Assembly (NCBI RefSeq): GCF_900113835.1
Contig: NZ_FOQV01000015.1
Coordinates: forward strand, 1-64,000
Length of the DNA stretch: 64,000 bases
From: Allobosea sp. OK403
GTDB taxonomy: Bacteria; Pseudomonadota; Alphaproteobacteria; Rhizobiales; Beijerinckiaceae
Direction: 5' to 3'
A program made the translations under genes and the position numbers. Position 1 is the stretch's first letter; each line of letters begins with the position of its first letter. Of the stretch, positions 25,191-32,758 are shown one piece after another. The notes under the pieces are model-generated. The model searched no databases. It was given only the letters and a program-made list of their open reading frames with translations, and was not told the DNA's origin.

Positions 25191-25640
25191 TCAGGATCGC
25201 GGCCTCTTCGCGCGCCACTGCTCAAGTGCTGCCTCCATCGCCTGGCGTATCGCCAGGTAGAACTCGGCCATGTCCTCGAGGCGGTCCCGCGCTCCTGCCG
25301 AGGCGACGGTGCCTGCGCCGTTCCTGAGGAGAGCGGCGAGCGCATCGAGCAAGCGGTTCTGTTCGGTCAGCATGCCCTCGTAATTATCGGACACCGCGTA
25401 CAAGGCGCGCTTGCTTCCGCGCTCGCCGTGACGCTGGGCAAGCCTGTAGGCTTCCAGCAATCGCGCGGCGACGCTGGCGCTGCTCTTGCTGATCTCGAGC
25501 TCGGCCGTGATGCGGTCGAGGCTGACCGGCTCGGCGTGGAGCAGCAGATAGCCGTAAAGGCGCGCCGCGGTCTGGGGCACACCCCAGGGGATCAGCAACC
25601 GGGCCGCATCCTCGATGAAGCATTGCTCGTTGGCCGCCAT
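25191..25640 (-). CDS. GbsR/MarR-like transcriptional regulator
   Basis: 149 aa from the ATG at 25640 (MAANEQCFIEDAARLL). A winged helix is seen at about 15-85 (WGVPQTAARLYGYLLL and ISKSSASVAARLLEAYRLAQRHGERGS), followed by a helical C-terminal dimerisation region. This is the layout of GbsR-type regulators. Two inverted repeats lie just upstream (25651-25678 and 25687-25705), probably its own operators. A longer start at 25664 falls inside the first repeat and lacks a ribosome site, so I prefer 25640. The first likely target beyond itself is the ICMT-like gene downstream. Confidence 0.85.
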   Translation of the reverse strand: MAANEQCFIEDAARLLIPWGVPQTAARLYGYLLLHAEPVSLDRITAELEISKSSASVAARLLEAYRLAQRHGERGSKRALYAVSDNYEGMLTEQNRLLDALAALLRNGAGTVASAGARDRLEDMAEFYLAIRQAMEAALEQWRAKRPRS

Positions 25641-25650
25641 GTGCTTGTTT

Positions 25651-25678
25651 GCTATATTCGGCATACCCCGAATATAGC
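25651..25678. promoter_or_regulatory. Inverted-repeat operator 1 of the GbsR/MarR-like gene
   Basis: Perfect 11-bp arms GCTATATTCGG / CCGAATATAGC with a 6-bp spacer (CATACC). The centre is 24 bp upstream of the chosen start. Size and symmetry fit binding by a dimeric winged-helix protein, probably the regulator itself. The TATA-like arms may also overlap the promoter -10. Confidence 0.75.
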
Positions 25679-25686
25679 GCATATAA

Positions 25687-25705
25687 CGCACATGTCCAAT
25701 GTGCG
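25687..25705. promoter_or_regulatory. Inverted-repeat operator 2 of the GbsR/MarR-like gene
   Basis: Perfect 7-bp arms CGCACAT / ATGTGCG with a 5-bp spacer (GTCCA), 32 bp from the centre of the first site (about three helical turns). Spacing on the same DNA face suggests cooperative binding or binding by a second factor. Confidence 0.55.
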
Positions 25706-25786
25706 AAACGGGTCGAAGGGAATCCCATGCCCGCCGCATAAGGCGCGCGGCTACCGGAATACGGCGCCTCCCCGCAACGCGGCCCC

Positions 25787-26542
25787 CTACCCCGCCAATC
25801 GCCCCAGCGCCGGGCCGATCTCAGCCCGCACCACGAGATCGGCGATGGCGTCGAGCTCCGTTGCCTCGCGGTTGACGATGACGAGTTTCGCGCCATTGCG
25901 CTTAGCGATGACGGGAATCGCTGCAGCGGGAAAGACGACGAGCGAAGAGCCGACAACGAGGAAGAGATCGGCCTGCAGCGTCAGCGCATGGGCTCGCTGC
26001 ATCTGGATCTGCGGCATCGCCTGGCCAAACGAGATCGTCGCCGATTTGACGTTGCCGCCGCACATGATGCAGCTCGGCGGCTCGCCCGTCGCCTCGAAGA
26101 CCGGCCTGATCGCAGCAAGCTCATGGCGCCAGCCGCAGGTCAGGCAGGTAGCGTAGGTGCCGTTGCCATGCAGTTCGACGATGCGCTCATCGGGTATGCC
26201 CGAGGCCTGATGCAGGCCGTCGATGTTCTGGGTGACGATGCCGGGCGAGCGGCCCTCGCTCACCAACCGCGCCAAAGCGCGGTGGCCACGATTGGGGCCG
26301 GCACCAGCGAAATGATCGTCCATTGCGAATTTGCGCCGCCAGGCCTCGATGCGCGCCTCGCGGCTGGCGGTGAAGGCAGCAAACGGGATCGGCTTGTGGA
26401 CCATCCAGGGTGAACCCGGCGTGCGGAAATCCGGCACGCCGGATTCAGTCGAGATGCCGGCTCCGGTAAAGCCGACGATCACTGCTGCCCGGTCGAGCAT
26501 GGCGTGGAGTTCGTCGATGGCGCCGTTGGTCTCGTCCTGCAT
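25787..26542 (-). CDS. cobB: NAD-dependent protein deacylase, sirtuin family
   Basis: Sir2-family enzyme that removes acyl groups from lysines using NAD+. From the ATG at 26542 it has 251 residues. Motifs are GFTGAGISTESGVPDFR (NAD site), TQNIDGLHQASG, the catalytic His in VELHGNGTYATC, two zinc CxxC pairs (CLTC and CIMC) and GSSLVVFPAA. The open frame extends far upstream on the same strand, but that part is antisense to the aminotransferase gene and is not coding. It is divergent from the aminotransferase with 123 bp between starts. Confidence 0.93.
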   Translation of the reverse strand: MQDETNGAIDELHAMLDRAAVIVGFTGAGISTESGVPDFRTPGSPWMVHKPIPFAAFTASREARIEAWRRKFAMDDHFAGAGPNRGHRALARLVSEGRSPGIVTQNIDGLHQASGIPDERIVELHGNGTYATCLTCGWRHELAAIRPVFEATGEPPSCIMCGGNVKSATISFGQAMPQIQMQRAHALTLQADLFLVVGSSLVVFPAAAIPVIAKRNGAKLVIVNREATELDAIADLVVRAEIGPALGRLAG

Positions 26543-26665
26543 GTCTTTGCCCGGGCTCGATCCTGCCTGCCGCAATGATATGGGGTGATAACCCGCTTGC
26601 GTCCAAGTTGATTGACAAGGATGGCTGATTGACGAGGGCGGCGCGGCATCCCAAAGCTGCCTGCC

Positions 26666-27850
26666 ATGTTGAAGACGCCGCAAGCCACCTTGAACCCCGA
26701 CCTGCTCGACACCGGCACGCCCCCGATCCCGGAGGCCCAAGGCTGGGCGCGCGCCTATGACGGCCATAACGGGCCGCTGATCGACCTGTCTCAGGCCGTC
26801 CCTGGCTCGCCGCCACCGCAGGAACTGCTGCAGCGCCTCGGTGAGGCGGCCGGCGCGACCGACAGCGCCCGCTATGGCGCGATCACCGGCGATCTCGCCC
26901 TGCGCGAGGCCTATGCGAAGGAGATCGGGAGTATCTACGGCGCGCGTTTCTCGCCCAGCGAGATCGCGATCACCTCGGGCTGCAACCAAGCTTATGTCAT
27001 CACGATGATGGCGCTGGCCCGGGCCGGCGACAATGTGCTCTTGCCGACGCCTTGGTATTTCAATCACGAGATGACGCTGACCATGCTCGGCGTCGAGCCC
27101 AGGCCTCTGCCCTGCGATCCCGCCGCCGGCTTCGTGCCGGATGTCACGGACGCGGAGAAGCTGATCGACGCGCGCACCCGCGCCATCGTGCTGGTGACGC
27201 CCAACAACCCGACCGGCGCGGTCTATTCGGCCGCCACCATCGCCGCCTTCGCCGAGCTCTGTGCACGGCGCGGGCTCTGGCTCGTGCTCGACGAGACCTA
27301 TCGCGATTTCCTGCCTGAAGGCCTTGCTAGGCCACATGAGGTCTTTGCCGCAAGCGCTTGGCAAGACTCTGTCATCGGGCTCTACAGCTTCTCCAAGGCC
27401 TATGCGGTGCCGGGCTGGCGCCTGGGCGCGATCACGGCGGGAGAGAAGGTCGTCGCGCAGATCGGCAAGGTGCTCGACTGCGTCCAGATCAGCCCCGTGC
27501 GCGCCGGCCAGGCGGCGATCACCTGGGGCATCGAGGGCATCCGCGACTGGCGCGAGGCCAACCGCGTCGAGATCAATGCCCGCGCCGCCTTGTTCCGCGC
27601 CGCGATGGCCCCGCTGAACGGCTGGCGCGTGCTCGCGGCGGGCGCCTATTTCGCCTATGTCGCGCATCCCTTCGCGGGCGTGCCGGCCGCTGAAGTCGCG
27701 CGTGCACTTGTGCAGGAACGCGGCGTGCTCGCCCTGCCCGGCCCCTATTTCGGCCCGGAACAGGAGCAGCATCTGCGCATCGCCATCGCCAATGTCGCAG
27801 CCGACCGGATTGGCGGACTCGGCGAAAGGCTGAAAGGGTTCTCTGTTTAG
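26666..27850 (+). CDS. Class I/II pyridoxal-phosphate aminotransferase
   Basis: 394-aa cytosolic aminotransferase of fold type I. The conserved blocks are TSGCNQAYVITMMALA, VTPNNPTGAVYS, the Asp-Tyr pair in LVLDETYRDF, and the PLP lysine in YSFSKAYAVPGWRLG. It belongs with aspartate/LL-diaminopimelate-type enzymes; the exact substrate pair cannot be read. It is divergent from the sirtuin and followed by a family B repeat that may act as a terminator. Confidence 0.92.
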   Translation: MLKTPQATLNPDLLDTGTPPIPEAQGWARAYDGHNGPLIDLSQAVPGSPPPQELLQRLGEAAGATDSARYGAITGDLALREAYAKEIGSIYGARFSPSEIAITSGCNQAYVITMMALARAGDNVLLPTPWYFNHEMTLTMLGVEPRPLPCDPAAGFVPDVTDAEKLIDARTRAIVLVTPNNPTGAVYSAATIAAFAELCARRGLWLVLDETYRDFLPEGLARPHEVFAASAWQDSVIGLYSFSKAYAVPGWRLGAITAGEKVVAQIGKVLDCVQISPVRAGQAAITWGIEGIRDWREANRVEINARAALFRAAMAPLNGWRVLAAGAYFAYVAHPFAGVPAAEVARALVQERGVLALPGPYFGPEQEQHLRIAIANVAADRIGGLGERLKGFSV

Positions 27851-27864
27851 AGACTGCCGCTTTG

Positions 27865-27943
27865 CGTCATTGCGAGCGCAGCGAAGCAATCCAGGGGGTC
27901 TTGCCCCGCCGCTCTGGATTGCTTCGCTGCGCTCGCAATGACG
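27865..27943. repeat. Dispersed palindromic repeat, family B, copy 2
   Basis: A near-perfect inverted repeat: CGTCATTGCGAGCGCAGCG...AATCCAG pairs with CTGGATT...CGCTCGCAATGACG around a short loop. It is in a convergent gap and could terminate both genes. Confidence 0.85.
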
Positions 27944-27950
27944 GAGCGAA

Positions 27951-28343
27951 CTACCGGAACAGTGCCGCGTAGCGCTCGCGATAGGCCCAGACCAAGAGGC
28001 TCCCGAGCACCACCAGGATGATCGCCACAGGGATGCCCTGCGGGTTGATCGCCAGATGGAACAGCACGATCACCGTCATCACCGGCGCGAGCAGGGCCAA
28101 TCCGAAGGCCGGCACGATGTTCAGGAGCAGGCTGAGCGCACCCGCCAGATTGACCACCTTCAACAGCGGCCAGAAGAAGCCAGCGCTTTGCAGTCCAGCC
28201 TCGAAGGCCATGCCGCGCTCGCTGGTCGGCGGATGGATCAGGTGTACGCCGGTGGCAAGCCACCAGAAGCCGTCGACCGCGCTGACGAGGAAAACCAGCC
28301 CGAGCAGGACGCGCGGAACCGTAACGAGAAGAATCTGTCGCAT
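27951..28343 (-). CDS. Small DoxX-like membrane protein
   Basis: 130 aa from the ATG at 28343, preceded by GGGGGG about 8 nt upstream. Four hydrophobic segments are seen (LLVTVPRVLLGLVFLVSAV; FFWPLLKVVNLAGALSLLL; FGLALLAPVMTVIVLFHLA; PVAIILVVLGSLLVWAY), and the early VFLVSAVDGFWWL pattern recalls the DoxX/DUF4870-type small membrane proteins. The function is unknown. Its stop lies at the edge of a family B repeat. Confidence 0.75.
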   Translation of the reverse strand: MRQILLVTVPRVLLGLVFLVSAVDGFWWLATGVHLIHPPTSERGMAFEAGLQSAGFFWPLLKVVNLAGALSLLLNIVPAFGLALLAPVMTVIVLFHLAINPQGIPVAIILVVLGSLLVWAYRERYAALFR

Positions 28344-28453
28344 GACCGCGCCCCCCAGCACTGCCCCCATCGGATTAGGCGACTATTAGCGCCACACCCG
28401 TCGGATCGTCGATCAAACAGCGTGCCCACCCGCTTTGCGGGAGAAGGACAAGC

Positions 28454-29998
28454 TCACATCGTCGCGCCGATCTGCCAGGGCACGAATTCGGCGTCGCCAT
28501 AGCCCATCTCTTCGGACTTGGAGTGCTCGCCCGAAGCGATGCGCAGCAGGTAGTCGAAGATCTCCTTGCCCTTCTCTTCCAGAGTCACGCCATCGAGCAC
28601 ATCGCCGCAATTGATGTCCATGTCGTCGGTCTGCTTCAGATACATCGGCGTGTTGGTGGCGAGCTTCACCGAGGGCGTCGGCTTGCAGCCATAGGCCGAG
28701 CCGCGGCCCGTGGTGAAGGCGAGGATGTTGGCGCCGCCAGCGACCTGCCCCGTGGCGGAGACCGGGTCGTAGCCGGGCGTGTCCATATAGACGAAGCCCT
28801 TGGACTTCACCTGCTCGGCATAATGATAAACGGCGGCCAGCGTCTTGGTGCCGCCCTTGGCCGCCGCACCAAGCGACTTCTCCAGGATGGTGGTGAGCCC
28901 GCCGGCTTTGTTGCCGGGCGACGGGTTGTTGTTCATGTCCATCCGGGCGCGGGCGGTATAGTCCTCCCACCATTTGATGATGCCGACGAGCTTCTCTCCG
29001 ACCTCGCGGGTGGCGGCCCGGCGGGTCAGCAGATGCTCGGCGCCGTAGATCTCCGGCGTCTCCGACAGGATCGCGGTGCCGCCATGCTCGACCAGGAGGT
29101 CGACGGCCTTGCCCAATGCCGGGTTGGCGGTGATGCCGGAATAGCCGTCCGAGCCACCGCATTGCAGAGCCAGCATCAATTCCGAGGCCGGCACGGTCTC
29201 GCGCACGGCGCGGTTGGCGATCGGCAGCATCACCTTCAGTGCCTCGATGCCCGCGGCGACCGCCTTCTTGGTCCCGCCGGTTTCCTGGATCGTCAGCGTG
29301 CGGAAGACGTCGCTCTCCTCAACGCCATAGGCATCCTTCATCCGCTTGATCTGGAAGCCTTCGCAGCCGAGGCCGACGACGAGGACGGCGGCCATGTTCG
29401 GGTTGCAGGCATAGCCCCAGGTGGTGCGCTTCAGCACTTCGAAGCTCTCGCCATTATAGTCGATGCCGCAGCCGGTGCCGTGGGTCAGCGCGATGACACC
29501 GTCGACATTGGGATAATCGGCCAGCAGGCCCGAACGCTTGACCTCCTCGGCCATGAAGCGCGCCGCCGAGGCCGAGCAGTTCACCGAGGTCAGGATGCCG
29601 ACATAGTTGCGCGTGCCGGCCTTGCCCGGTCTTCCGCCAGAACCCTCGCGGCGGAAGCCCTCGAAAGTCGCCTGCTGCTCGACTGGCAGCACGAATTCGG
29701 GCTTGGCTTCGGCGCAGAAGGCATAGTCGCGCTCGAAGGCATGGAAGCCGGTATTGTGCTCATGCACCCATTCACCAGGCGGAATATCGACCGTGGCGAA
29801 GCCGATGATCTGGCCGAATTTACGAATCGGCTCGCCGGTCGCGATCTTGCTCAGCGCCAGCTTGTGCCCGCGCGGAATCCGTTTCAGCGCAGTGACGCCC
29901 GCGGCAGTGACGCCGACATCGACCGGATCGACCGCGACCGCGACATTGTCGGCGGCGTTGAGCGTGAGCGTGCGAGGGGGAAGCGCTTTGTCGAGCAT
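28454..29998 (-). CDS. UxaA-family altronate / galactarate dehydratase
   Basis: Enzyme of sugar-acid catabolism (altronate or galactarate to the 2-keto-3-deoxy acid). From the ATG at 29998 it has 514 residues. An N-terminal SAF domain (about 1-95) is followed by the dehydratase core with conserved Cys/His/Glu blocks: GILTSVNCSASA, ALTHGTGCG, ALQCGGSDGYSGITANPALG, TTGRGSAYGCKPTPSVKLATN and INCGDVLDG. The single-polypeptide layout fits GarD or UxaA; I cannot decide between them. It is alone here, with a LysR regulator upstream on the same strand that may control it. Confidence 0.88.
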   Translation of the reverse strand: MLDKALPPRTLTLNAADNVAVAVDPVDVGVTAAGVTALKRIPRGHKLALSKIATGEPIRKFGQIIGFATVDIPPGEWVHEHNTGFHAFERDYAFCAEAKPEFVLPVEQQATFEGFRREGSGGRPGKAGTRNYVGILTSVNCSASAARFMAEEVKRSGLLADYPNVDGVIALTHGTGCGIDYNGESFEVLKRTTWGYACNPNMAAVLVVGLGCEGFQIKRMKDAYGVEESDVFRTLTIQETGGTKKAVAAGIEALKVMLPIANRAVRETVPASELMLALQCGGSDGYSGITANPALGKAVDLLVEHGGTAILSETPEIYGAEHLLTRRAATREVGEKLVGIIKWWEDYTARARMDMNNNPSPGNKAGGLTTILEKSLGAAAKGGTKTLAAVYHYAEQVKSKGFVYMDTPGYDPVSATGQVAGGANILAFTTGRGSAYGCKPTPSVKLATNTPMYLKQTDDMDINCGDVLDGVTLEEKGKEIFDYLLRIASGEHSKSEEMGYGDAEFVPWQIGATM

Positions 29999-30080
29999 GT
30001 GCGAACCGCTGGCTGGGGCGCGCCGCGACCCGCGCGGCGACATACGCAACACATGCACCTGCGCGGCTCAGTTTTCAATC

Positions 30081-30137
30081 GTTTGAAGAAGATGGCTGCG
30101 TTTGAAGAAGACGGCCGCGTTCGAAGAAGATAGCCGC
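30081..30137. repeat. Three 19-bp tandem repeats
   Basis: The unit GTTTGAAGAAGATGGCTGC occurs three times (30081, 30100, 30119) with one to three mismatches. It lies between the end of the LysR gene and the dehydratase start, 80-140 bp upstream of the latter. It may be a binding array or slippage product. Confidence 0.85.
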
Positions 30138-30150
30138 CCGGCGGCGCATG

Positions 30151-31056
30151 TCAGGCCCGGCCGCCGGCTGCCTTGACGAAATCGAGGAAGGCCCGCAGCG
30201 GAGCGGGAACCAGGCGCCTGCCAGGATAATACAGGAACGGTCCCGGAAAGCTCTGCCACCAGGATTCGAGGACCGGTTCGAGCGCGCCGCTGTCGAGATG
30301 CGGACGCAGCCAGCCCTCGAAGAGATAGACGATGCCGGAGCCCGCGATTGCAGCATCGACCTTGAGGTCGACCGCACCGATCGTCACCAGAAGCGGTCCT
30401 GTGGGATCGACCCGCACCACCTCTCCGTCGCGCTCGAACTCCCAGGGGGCCATGCCGCCGCTCGCAAAGCGGCCACGAAGGCAGGCATGGCCGAGCAGGT
30501 CGCGGGGATGCGCCGGACGGCCGGCGCGATCAAGATAGCTCGTGGCCGCCGCAGCCGCAAAGCGCTGGACGCGGGGGCCGATCGGCACCGCGATCATGTC
30601 CTGCTCCAGACGCTCGTCATAGCGGATGCCGGCGTCGCAGCCGGCCGCGAGGACATCGACGAAGCTTTCCTCGGCGACCACCTCCAGCCGAATCTCCGGA
30701 TAGGCGGCCAGGAACGGCGGCACGATGGCGGGCAGGATGAGCCGCGACGCGCTGGCCGGCACATTGAGACGCAGCGTTCCCGCTGGCCTGTCGCGAAAGC
30801 TGTTCACGACGTCGAGCGCCGTTTCCACTTCCAGGAGGGCCGGCCCGAGACGATCGAGCAGGCGTTGGCCGGCCTCGGTCACGGCCACGCTGCGTGTGGT
30901 GCGGTTGAGCAGCCTGACACCGAGCTGCGCCTCGAGCCGGCGCACGGCTTCGCTCAAGCCCGATGCGCTACCGCCGCTGGCCCGTGCGCCGTCGCGAAAG
31001 CCCTTGGCGCGCGCGACCGCCACAAAGGCGTTGAGGTCGCTCAGATCGGCTTTCAT
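30151..31056 (-). CDS. LysR-family transcriptional regulator
   Basis: 301 aa with an N-terminal winged HTH (about 4-62: LNAFVAVARAKGFRDGARASGGSASGLSEAVRRLEAQLGVRLLNRTTR) shown here in part, and a periplasmic-binding-like effector domain (about 90-295). It is divergent from the aldo-keto reductase at 31151, with 94 bp between starts, and upstream of the dehydratase on its own strand. The divergent reductase is the most likely target. The effector is unknown. Confidence 0.92.
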   Translation of the reverse strand: MKADLSDLNAFVAVARAKGFRDGARASGGSASGLSEAVRRLEAQLGVRLLNRTTRSVAVTEAGQRLLDRLGPALLEVETALDVVNSFRDRPAGTLRLNVPASASRLILPAIVPPFLAAYPEIRLEVVAEESFVDVLAAGCDAGIRYDERLEQDMIAVPIGPRVQRFAAAAATSYLDRAGRPAHPRDLLGHACLRGRFASGGMAPWEFERDGEVVRVDPTGPLLVTIGAVDLKVDAAIAGSGIVYLFEGWLRPHLDSGALEPVLESWWQSFPGPFLYYPGRRLVPAPLRAFLDFVKAAGGRA

Positions 31057-31150
31057 TGTTTTGAATCCCGCACAGCCTGTGCCGATTATGACCAGTTATC
31101 GTGCAAGCCGGCAATGACTAGCTCGGGGTCGTTCCCAGAGGAGATCATCC

Positions 31151-32023
31151 ATGTCCACGATCGAACCATTCGTCCTCGGCGACCGTCCCGTGAAGCGCCT
31201 CGGCTATGGCGCCATGCAACTCGCAGGGCCCGGCGTCTTCGGCCCGCCCAAGGATCGTGACGCCGCGCTCGCCGTCCTGCGCGAGGCGGTGGCAGCGGGC
31301 GTGAACCACATTGACACCTCGGATTTCTATGGGCCCCACGTCACCAACCGGATCATCCGCGAGGCCCTGCATCCCTATTCCGACAACCTCGTCATCGTCA
31401 CGAAGGTCGGCGCCCGGCGCGGCGCGGACGCATCCTGGATTCCGGCCTTCTCGGCAAACGAACTGACGCAGGCGGTCCACGACAACCTCGGCAATCTCGG
31501 CCTCGACGTCTTGGACGTCGTCAATCTCCGCGCCATGTTCGACGTCCACGGCCCGGCGGAAGGATCGCTGGAGGCGCCGCTCGCCACGCTGGCCGAACTC
31601 CAGCGCAAGGGCCTCATCCGTCATATCGGGCTGAGCAATGTCACGCCGAGGCAGGTCGCGGACGCGCGCAAGATGGTCGAGGTCGTCTGCGTCCAGAACC
31701 AGTACAATCTGGCGCATCGGGCCGACGATGCGTTGATCGACGATCTCGCCCGCGACGGCCTCGCCTATGTGCCGTTCTTCCCGCTCGGCGGTTTCAACCC
31801 GCTGCAATCCTCGATCCTGTCGGACGTCGCCGCGCAGCTCGGTGCCAAGCCGATGCAGGTCGCGCTCGCCTGGCTGCTTCAGCGGGCGCCCAACATTCTC
31901 CTGATCCCTGGAACCTCGTCCGTCGCGCATCTGCGGGACAATCTGGCTGCGGCGGATATCGTCTTGTCCGACGATGCGCTCACAGCCCTGGACGGGATCG
32001 CGGCACCGGCAGCCCACGGCTGA
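31151..32023 (+). CDS. Aldo/keto reductase
   Basis: NADPH-dependent oxidoreductase with a TIM-barrel fold, 290 aa. The catalytic tetrad positions are seen: Asp and Tyr in IDTSDFYGPH, Lys in VIVTKVGARRG, and the His position replaced in DVVNLRAMFD. The NADP-binding C-terminal block LLIPGTSSVAHLRDNLAA is present. GAGGAG 8 nt upstream fixes the start. It is divergent from a LysR regulator. The replaced His means that substrate preference may differ from classic members. Confidence 0.92.
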   Translation: MSTIEPFVLGDRPVKRLGYGAMQLAGPGVFGPPKDRDAALAVLREAVAAGVNHIDTSDFYGPHVTNRIIREALHPYSDNLVIVTKVGARRGADASWIPAFSANELTQAVHDNLGNLGLDVLDVVNLRAMFDVHGPAEGSLEAPLATLAELQRKGLIRHIGLSNVTPRQVADARKMVEVVCVQNQYNLAHRADDALIDDLARDGLAYVPFFPLGGFNPLQSSILSDVAAQLGAKPMQVALAWLLQRAPNILLIPGTSSVAHLRDNLAAADIVLSDDALTALDGIAAPAAHG

Positions 32024-32046
32024 AGCGCCGATCCAAGCCAACGAAA

Positions 32047-32070
32047 AAGCCCGGCCTCACGGCCGGGCTT
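32047..32070. terminator. Bidirectional terminator between aldo-keto reductase and phasin genes
   Basis: A perfect 10-bp stem AAGCCCGGCC / GGCCGGGCTT closes a TCAC loop. The plus strand follows with CATAT and the minus strand with TTTTCGT, so it can end both convergent transcripts, best on the minus strand. Confidence 0.85.
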
Positions 32071-32118
32071 CATATCGCGTCAGCGAGCCTGCGCCGCCAG
32101 CGGCGGCGTGGCGTCAGC

Positions 32119-32460
32119 TCACTTGGCGGCCGGAACGGCCTTGGCGACGATGCCTTCGAACGGCTTGTAGGCGTCCTTGGCAAGGGCGGTGTAGAGCTCG
32201 CCCATCTTGGTCAGCTGGGCGACGGCGCCCTCGAAAGCGGTCTTGACGTAGTCGGTCTGGATCTCGATCGCCTTGTCCAAGGTCTTCACGGCGGCGAGCT
32301 TCTCGATCGTCGCGGTGCCGGCCTCGAAGGACTTCTTGGCGTAGTCGGAAGCTTCGACGGCGATGGTCTGCACGCCCTTGGAGGTGGCGCCGAAAGCCTT
32401 CAGGGCCGCATCGACGTTCTCTTTCGAAGCCTTCTGGATCGTCTCGAACTGCTGGATCAT
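32119..32460 (-). CDS. Phasin family protein
   Basis: Small granule-associated protein, 113 aa from the ATG at 32460 (GGAGGG about 8 nt upstream). The body is an amphipathic helical repeat typical of Phasin_2: MIQQFETIQKASKENVDA, then TIAVEASDYAKKSFEAGTATIEKL and IQTDYVKTAFEGAVAQLTKMGELY. Phasins coat polyhydroxyalkanoate granules. No pha synthesis gene is adjacent. A TGCAGTGCA motif 114 bp upstream might be a PhaR site. It is strong-start and probably highly expressed. Confidence 0.9.
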   Translation of the reverse strand: MIQQFETIQKASKENVDAALKAFGATSKGVQTIAVEASDYAKKSFEAGTATIEKLAAVKTLDKAIEIQTDYVKTAFEGAVAQLTKMGELYTALAKDAYKPFEGIVAKAVPAAK

Positions 32461-32573
32461 GTTTCTTCCCTCCGGCACCGGAGTGCCGCCTCTGCTGACG
32501 AGCCCATGCGGGCCCAGGTTCTTCGCCCCAAGGTCAGATGAAAGGTTCACCACCGGGGACAGCCCACATATTG

Positions 32574-32582
32574 TGCAGTGCA
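32574..32582. promoter_or_regulatory. Possible PhaR-like site upstream of the phasin gene
   Basis: TGCA-G-TGCA, a short TGC-repeat motif within TTGTGCAGTGCAAC. PhaR repressors in alphaproteobacteria bind TGC-rich repeats. The site lies in the 298-bp gap between divergent phasin and D,D-carboxypeptidase genes. No other feature is visible in that gap. Confidence 0.3.
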
Positions 32583-32758
32583 ACATGAATGTCAAGGACG
32601 CACCGCATTGCACCAGACGCAGACCGCCCGAAACAGATGCGTCGCTTTTTAACGGCTCCGTAACCGCATCCGCCTAACCTCTCCCACTGTGTCCTTATCG
32701 CCACGTTTGTTGACGTGGTGCGGGATCGGGACGTGAGTTCTGAGTTGAGGCGGGTTGC

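Noticed and set aside
26543..27889. Long N-terminal extension of the sirtuin frame
   Set aside because: It is antisense to the aminotransferase gene, whose motifs are intact; the sirtuin starts at 26542.
28523..30133. 536-codon plus-strand frame opposite the dehydratase
   Set aside because: Antisense composition artefact; the minus-strand dehydratase has conserved blocks along its whole length.
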